Shown here: positions 36,384 through 39,523 of the stretch, piece after piece
How positions within the stretch are numbered: position 1 is the first letter of the stretch
How the letters are laid out: each line of letters begins with the position of its first letter
Origin: Kitasatospora phosalacinea
GTDB taxonomy: Bacteria > Actinomycetota > Actinomycetes > Streptomycetales > Streptomycetaceae
Direction of reading: 5' to 3'
Length of the DNA stretch: 39,523 bases
NCBI RefSeq assembly: GCF_000717185.1
Contig: NZ_JNYE01000074.1
Span: forward strand, 1-39,523
Notes under the pieces: generated by a model
The model's input: the letters and a program-made list of their open reading frames with translations, nothing else
Databases searched by the model: none
What the model was told of the DNA's origin: nothing
Made by a program: the position numbers and the translations under genes

Positions 36384-37773
36384 CCGCCCCACCACGACGA
36401 CGCCCCGCCCGCTGCGCACCTCGCTGCGCGCGCCGCTGAGCACCTCGCTGCGCGCGCCGCTGAGCACCTCGCTGCGCGCGCTGCTGGCGGCCCTGCTGCT
36501 GGCCGGCGCCGTCCTGCTCGGCACCGGCAGCCCCGCCGCCCGGGCCGCCGACGCCACCCCCGCCACCACGGCCACCGGCGCGAGCATCGCCGAGGCCCTC
36601 AAGACCTCCGCCGTGTACGTCGACCCGGCCTTCGCCGCCGCCGTCACCCCCGCCCAGCAGCAGCAGATCACCGAGCAGATCGCCGCCACCGGCCTGCCGA
36701 TCAAGGTGGTGCTGGTGCCGTTGCAGAAGGGCGACGCCTTCGGCGGCGACGCCAAGGCGATGGCCGCCGTCGTGCAGGAACGCCTCGGCCGGAGCCCGCT
36801 GATCATGATCACCAGTGACGACTACGGCAGCTGGCTCAACGGCTACGAATGGCCCGCGGGCGACAGCCGCCAGGTCCGCGACGCGGCCTCCGCCGTCGGC
36901 ATGATCAAGGAGCTCAAGGACGCCGGACTGGCCGCCAAGGTCGGCCGGACCATCGAACTGATCAGCACCGGCAAGGGCACCGAGGTCTACAAGGCCGAGA
37001 CCGACCGCCTCGACCGGGAACGCTCGGCCCGCCCCGCGACCGAGGACCGCGACACCGACGTCCCGTCCGGCTCCTCCGCCACCAGCGGCCCGTTCGCGAT
37101 CGCCGCGCTGCTGGTGCTCGCCCTGGTCGTCGGCGGCGCCCTCCTGGTCCGCAGCCGCCGCCGCCCCCGGCACACCGCCTTCACCTTCCCCGACGCGGTG
37201 TTCGCCGCCGACCGGGCCGCCGACGAGGCCGGGCTGCGCCGCCAGGCCGCCGACGAGGTCCTCGCCCTCGGCGCCGCCCTGGACGGCGCCGACGGCGCCA
37301 CCACCCCCGGCCTGGGCCGCGCCCTGGACGCCTACGACGCCGCCGGGCGCGTCCTCGACGCCGCCGACGGCCTGCCCGACCTGGCCGGCGTCCTCGCCCT
37401 CACCGCCGAAGGACGCGCCGCCCTCGCCACCGGGGAGCGCCTGCCGCTCTGCTTCTTCGACCCCCGGCACGGCACCGCCGCCCGCCGCACCACCTGGCGC
37501 CCCCTGGGCCGCCGCGAACGCGTCGACGTCGCCGTCTGCGAGGACTGCACCCAGGCGCTCAAGGCCCGCCGCTCCCCGCAGGTCCTCGCCGTCCGCGACC
37601 AGGGCCGCACCGTCCCGTACTTCGAAGTCCCGGCCGACCGCAGCCTCTGGGCCGCCACCGGCTACGGCTCCCTGCTCTCCGGCCCCGACGACACCCTCGC
37701 CGCCCGCGTCACCTCCGGCGAGTTCACCCGCACCGCGACCCGCCGCCAGCGCACCGCCGACCACCAGGACTGA
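36373..37773 (+). CDS. Membrane protein paralogous to its upstream neighbour
   Basis: A 466-aa protein read from GTG 36373, overlapping the previous stop by 11 bp, so translation is coupled. The signal segment (about 30-58) contains a repeated TSLRAPLS unit. One ectodomain follows (about 70-225: SAVYVDPAFAAAVTPAQQQQ, PIKVVLVPLQ), then a TM (about 237-257) and a cytosolic tail with LPLCFFDPRHG and CEDCTQAL. The order ectodomain-TM-Cys module equals the second half of the neighbour, indicating tandem duplication. A Cys-x-x-Cys plus Cys/His pair could bind zinc. The two may form a sensor or scaffold complex across the membrane (inference). Function unknown. Confidence 0.72.
   Translation: MSSDRPTTTTPRPLRTSLRAPLSTSLRAPLSTSLRALLAALLLAGAVLLGTGSPAARAADATPATTATGASIAEALKTSAVYVDPAFAAAVTPAQQQQITEQIAATGLPIKVVLVPLQKGDAFGGDAKAMAAVVQERLGRSPLIMITSDDYGSWLNGYEWPAGDSRQVRDAASAVGMIKELKDAGLAAKVGRTIELISTGKGTEVYKAETDRLDRERSARPATEDRDTDVPSGSSATSGPFAIAALLVLALVVGGALLVRSRRRPRHTAFTFPDAVFAADRAADEAGLRRQAADEVLALGAALDGADGATTPGLGRALDAYDAAGRVLDAADGLPDLAGVLALTAEGRAALATGERLPLCFFDPRHGTAARRTTWRPLGRRERVDVAVCEDCTQALKARRSPQVLAVRDQGRTVPYFEVPADRSLWAATGYGSLLSGPDDTLAARVTSGEFTRTATRRQRTADHQD
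36417..36480. repeat. 24-bp in-frame tandem repeat in a signal segment
   Basis: Two perfect 24-bp units (36417-36440 and 36441-36464) and a 16-bp partial third encode the repeated TSLRAPLS before the hydrophobic core of the second membrane protein. The unit keeps the frame, so copy number can change without breaking the gene. Confidence 0.85.
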
Positions 37774-37782
37774 CCCGCTGGC

Positions 37783-37825
37783 GGCCTGACCCCCCGACAG
37801 CTGCCGGGAAGTCAGGCCGTCGGGG
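37783..37825. terminator. Convergent terminator with two alternative stems
   Basis: GGCCTGAC (37783-37790) pairs with GTCAGGCC (37811-37818), and CCCCGAC (37792-37798) pairs with GTCGGGG (37819-37825). The two stems overlap and exclude one another. The site lies between the convergent membrane-protein and DUF397 genes. Confidence 0.55.
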
Positions 37826-37827
37826 CG

Positions 37828-38055
37828 TCAGACCGTGCCGAACTCGCCTGCGGCGGTTGCGGTGGCGAAGGCGTTCCAGGCGGTGACGGGGACGAGGAGG
37901 GCGGGGCCGGTGGGGTTCTTGCTGTGTGCCGAACTCGCCTGCGGCGGTTGCGGTGGCGAAGGCGTTCCAGGCGGTGACGGGGACGAGGAGGGCGGGGCCG
38001 GTGGGGTTCTTGCTGTAGTCAGGTCGGCGAGGGACGGACGGGATGCGGTGCTCAT
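37828..38055 (-). CDS. Remnant DUF397 protein altered by a 91-bp duplication
   Basis: A 75-aa frame begins at ATG 38055, overlapping the XRE stop as ATGA. The C-terminal part SKNPTGPALLVPVTAWNAFA...AAGEFGTV is the typical end of DUF397, but the conserved N-terminal Trp-Lys-Ser-Ser-Tyr-Ser part is missing. The gene contains a perfect 91-bp tandem duplication. Since 91 is not a multiple of three, the two copies are read in different frames: the first gives a Pro/Ser-rich stretch (PPAPPSSSPSPPGTPSPP) and only the second gives DUF397 sequence. DUF397 proteins pair with the adjacent XRE type in toxin-antitoxin-like or developmental modules. It is probably damaged, though still an open frame. Confidence 0.55.
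   Translation of the reverse strand: MSTASRPSLADLTTARTPPAPPSSSPSPPGTPSPPQPPQASSAHSKNPTGPALLVPVTAWNAFATATAAGEFGTV
37835..38016. repeat. Perfect 91-bp tandem duplication inside the DUF397 gene
   Basis: Copy 1 is 37835-37925 and copy 2 is 37926-38016; by eye they are identical at every base. The lack of any difference shows a recent event or an assembly error. Confidence 0.93.
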
Positions 38056-38879
38056 GTTCGGAGTTCCTCCATTGCGCATCGGAGCCACACCCTCGACTCC
38101 TCCGGTGGCAGGGCTGCCGCCTGAAGGAGATCGTAGGCCAGGGCGGCGGCCTGCACCTCGGCCGGAGACTCCAGGAGTTGGCCGATGCCGTAGCCCTCCG
38201 CGTACACCACCCGCGGGGCGTCGAGGAAGTCGAGCAGCGTGATCGAACTCCCCACTCCGTGGCCTCCGGCCGAGAACGGGAGCACCTGCACCACGGCGTG
38301 GGGCCCCTCCGCATGCTCCAGCACGTGCGCGATCTGCCGGGCCATCACCGAGGGGCCGCCGACCTGCCGACGGATCACGCTCTCGTCCAACACCACCCAG
38401 ACGAAGGGCGGGTCTGCGCTGTGCAGTAGCGACTGGCGGGCCGCTCGGGTGGACCAGACCTGCTCGATCTCGGCAGCGTCGGCCCGCGGCAGGCCCAGCC
38501 GGAGGGCGGCCAGGCCGTACTCCTCGGTCTGCCACAGACCGGGGAACAACCCGGCGGCGTACTTCCCCACGTGGGAGGCCAGCGGTTCGAGTTCCATGAA
38601 CCGGCGGGACCAGTCCGGGAAGGCCTCCAGGTAGGCGAGTTTGAACAGGTGCCCGAAGATCCCCCCGGCGTCGAAGAACTCGTCGAGCTCCTCCGCGAGC
38701 CCCTTGGGGATCGGGCGGTCGGCCGTCTCGACGTCGGCGAGGACCGTCTTGCCGTGCTTGAGTTCCGCGGCGAGGTCGGCGAGCGAGAGGCCCCGCTCCT
38801 TGCGGATCCGGCGGAGGTGGAACCCGAACAGGTCGCGCACCGAACGCTCCGGGTACAGCGTCCGCTCCTGGGCGCCCAT
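38052..38879 (-). CDS. XRE helix-turn-helix regulator with DUF5753 (Scr1/WhiJ type)
   Basis: A 275-aa protein. The N-terminal HTH reads FGFHLRRIRKERGLSLADLA, then ELKHGKTVLADVETADRPIP. The C-terminal DUF5753 follows with the usual LEPLASHVGKYAAGLFPGLWQTEEY, DESVIRRQVGG, VVQVLPFSAGGH and a SITLLDF strand. These regulators, abundant in Streptomyces, work with a small DUF397 partner encoded next to them; some control development, and newer naming treats them as antitoxin-like. ATG 38879 has a GGGGAG box; an upstream TTG at 38891 would add four residues. Its stop overlaps the DUF397 start (ATGA). Confidence 0.88.
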   Translation of the reverse strand: MGAQERTLYPERSVRDLFGFHLRRIRKERGLSLADLAAELKHGKTVLADVETADRPIPKGLAEELDEFFDAGGIFGHLFKLAYLEAFPDWSRRFMELEPLASHVGKYAAGLFPGLWQTEEYGLAALRLGLPRADAAEIEQVWSTRAARQSLLHSADPPFVWVVLDESVIRRQVGGPSVMARQIAHVLEHAEGPHAVVQVLPFSAGGHGVGSSITLLDFLDAPRVVYAEGYGIGQLLESPAEVQAAALAYDLLQAAALPPEESRVWLRCAMEELRT

Positions 38880-39008
38880 GTGCTCCCCCAAATATCCGAG
38901 TTCTCCGTGCGGACATGCCGCACCTTCTCAGCGTAGCGCCGAACAGTGACGCTTGGAGTGCAGACAGTAATCCCCGGGCCGGGCCAATTGCACGACGGAG
39001 AAAGCACC

Positions 39009-39266
39009 ATGACCCTCAGTCAGTTCTACCCGGAGGAGCCGCACCCGAGCGGCTACCCGTACTCGGAAGCGAAGTTGACGATCCGCATCTACCGGGTGCG
39101 GGCCGACGGCACCCGGGTGGAGGTCTCGTCCTGCACGTCCGACGAGCCGCTCGTGCCGTCGCCGCTCTCGGCGTTGACCTGGCCGGCCTGTGCGTGCCCG
39201 CGCTGCACCGCCGACGGCAGCGGCGGCGACGCGGTCCAGGACCAGCTGCTCGCGGACCGCCCGTGA
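39009..39266 (+). CDS. Small uncharacterised protein divergent from the XRE gene
   Basis: An 85-aa protein starting MTLSQFYPEEPHPSGYPYSE, with a beta-rich middle (AKLTIRIYRVRADGTRVEVSS) and a Cys cluster near the end (WPACACPRC) that could bind a metal. A GGAG box lies 8 nt before the ATG. It is divergent from the XRE gene, and its stop overlaps the GTG of the next gene (GTGA), so the two are coupled. No family recognised. Confidence 0.6.
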   Translation: MTLSQFYPEEPHPSGYPYSEAKLTIRIYRVRADGTRVEVSSCTSDEPLVPSPLSALTWPACACPRCTADGSGGDAVQDQLLADRP

Positions 39267-39523
39267 CGGTGCCGGAGGGGTTGGAGGTGCGGGAGGGGCA
39301 TTCGGAGGTGTTGCGGTTGCGGGCGTGGGAGTTGGCGGAGCGGTTGGCGTCGGCGGGGGGTGGGGAGGCGCGGCTGAGTTGTGTTGCGGTGGGGTACCGG
39401 GTGGAGATGCGGTTGTCGGTGCGAGCGCCGGACGAGTGCGGGGTGTTGGCGGCGTTGGCGTTGGGTGACCGGTGGGGGCACCGGTACTCGCCTGCGTCGT
39501 GCAACGGCGGGGTGGCGAAGGAG
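39251..39523. repeat. Right copy of window-terminal inverted repeat
   Basis: Inverted counterpart of 1-281, reaching the last base of the window. It starts 12 bp upstream of the GTG of the gene it carries, in the last codons of the small-protein gene. The few differences include one base in a G run (six here, five in the left copy) that keeps this copy in frame. Confidence 0.9.
39263..39523 (+). CDS. Repeated uncharacterised gene, right copy, cut by the window edge
   Basis: GTG 39263 opens an intact frame of 87 codons running off the edge. It begins VTVPEGLEVREGHSEVLRLR and includes RLSCVAVGYRVEMRLSVRA and GDRWGHRYSPASCNGG. It overlaps the previous stop in a GTGA junction. The copy at the left edge is frameshifted near residue 39 and follows hemC instead. 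Codon usage is less biased to C/G than in the neighbours (TTG for Leu is frequent), which may mark transferred or rarely expressed DNA. No family recognised; its multicopy state and its link to an XRE/DUF397 module are the main clues. Confidence 0.6.
   Translation, partial: MTVPEGLEVREGHSEVLRLRAWELAERLASAGGGEARLSCVAVGYRVEMRLSVRAPDECGVLAALALGDRWGHRYSPASCNGGVAKE

Overview
The window is very high-GC actinobacterial DNA. GTG starts, GTGA/ATGA stop-start overlaps, an XRE(DUF5753)-DUF397 pair, a DUF1876 protein, Pr6Pr and DUF4240 proteins and many TetR/MerR/IclR/GNAT genes point to a Streptomycetaceae chromosome (Streptomyces or Kitasatospora). I see no rRNA, tRNA, CRISPR array, transposase, prophage or large biosynthetic cluster. 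The two window edges are inverted copies of one another (1-281 and 39251-39523), each carrying the 5' part of the same uncharacterised gene and each running off the edge. The window may therefore be a contig that stops in a repeated gene.

Layout. 1-2.8 kb: frameshifted left copy of the repeated gene, a stand-alone hemC, and an azoreductase divergent from a TetR gene over a palindromic operator. 2.9-8.5 kb: a GNAT enzyme, a close homologue of iodotyrosine deiodinase, an ABC-F ATPase preceded by a DUF4240 gene, and a second ABC-F gene with a long leader that holds a 15-codon ORF. 8.7-14.1 kb: an EPSP synthase paralogue with Ala at the Gly96 position, then a sugar ABC transporter (two permeases and a binding lipoprotein) divergent from its probable IclR regulator. 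14.1-18.3 kb: small accessory genes, namely an SGG/VVQAG protein, Pr6Pr, DUF1876, a Baeyer-Villiger-type monooxygenase and a GNAT enzyme.

18.3-25.4 kb is the clearest functional unit. After a 200-bp direct duplication come a promoter and operator, then mcr (alpha-methylacyl-CoA racemase), a long-chain-type acyl-CoA dehydrogenase, a thiolase and a FadB-type fusion enzyme. Together they can racemise and beta-oxidise methyl-branched acyl-CoAs. A convergent MerR-family regulator follows, and its own promoter region carries the same operator (TGACAGC-N5-TGTCR) as the operon, so a shared autoregulatory circuit is likely.

25.4-31.2 kb: a frameshifted membrane-protein gene, a 2-oxoglutarate/Fe(II) oxygenase, a DinB protein, a disordered protein, a GNAT enzyme, an NADP-dependent MDR reductase with a second MerR gene behind a 20-nt-spacer MerR-type promoter, and a HEAT-like protein. 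31.5-37.8 kb: a short UvrA-like ABC ATPase divergent from two translationally overlapping membrane proteins. Those two proteins share an uncharacterised ectodomain and a cytosolic Cys-rich module. 37.8-39.5 kb: the XRE/DUF397 pair, with DUF397 reduced to its C-terminal tail and altered by a perfect 91-bp tandem duplication. Divergent from it are a small protein and the right-hand copy of the repeated gene.

The best candidates for undescribed biology are the paired membrane proteins at 34-37.8 kb, the XRE/DUF397/small-protein/repeated-gene module at the right edge, the leader-controlled ABC-F gene, and the MerR-controlled branched-acyl-CoA operon. All functional statements come from sequence reading and remembered family features. 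No database search was run.
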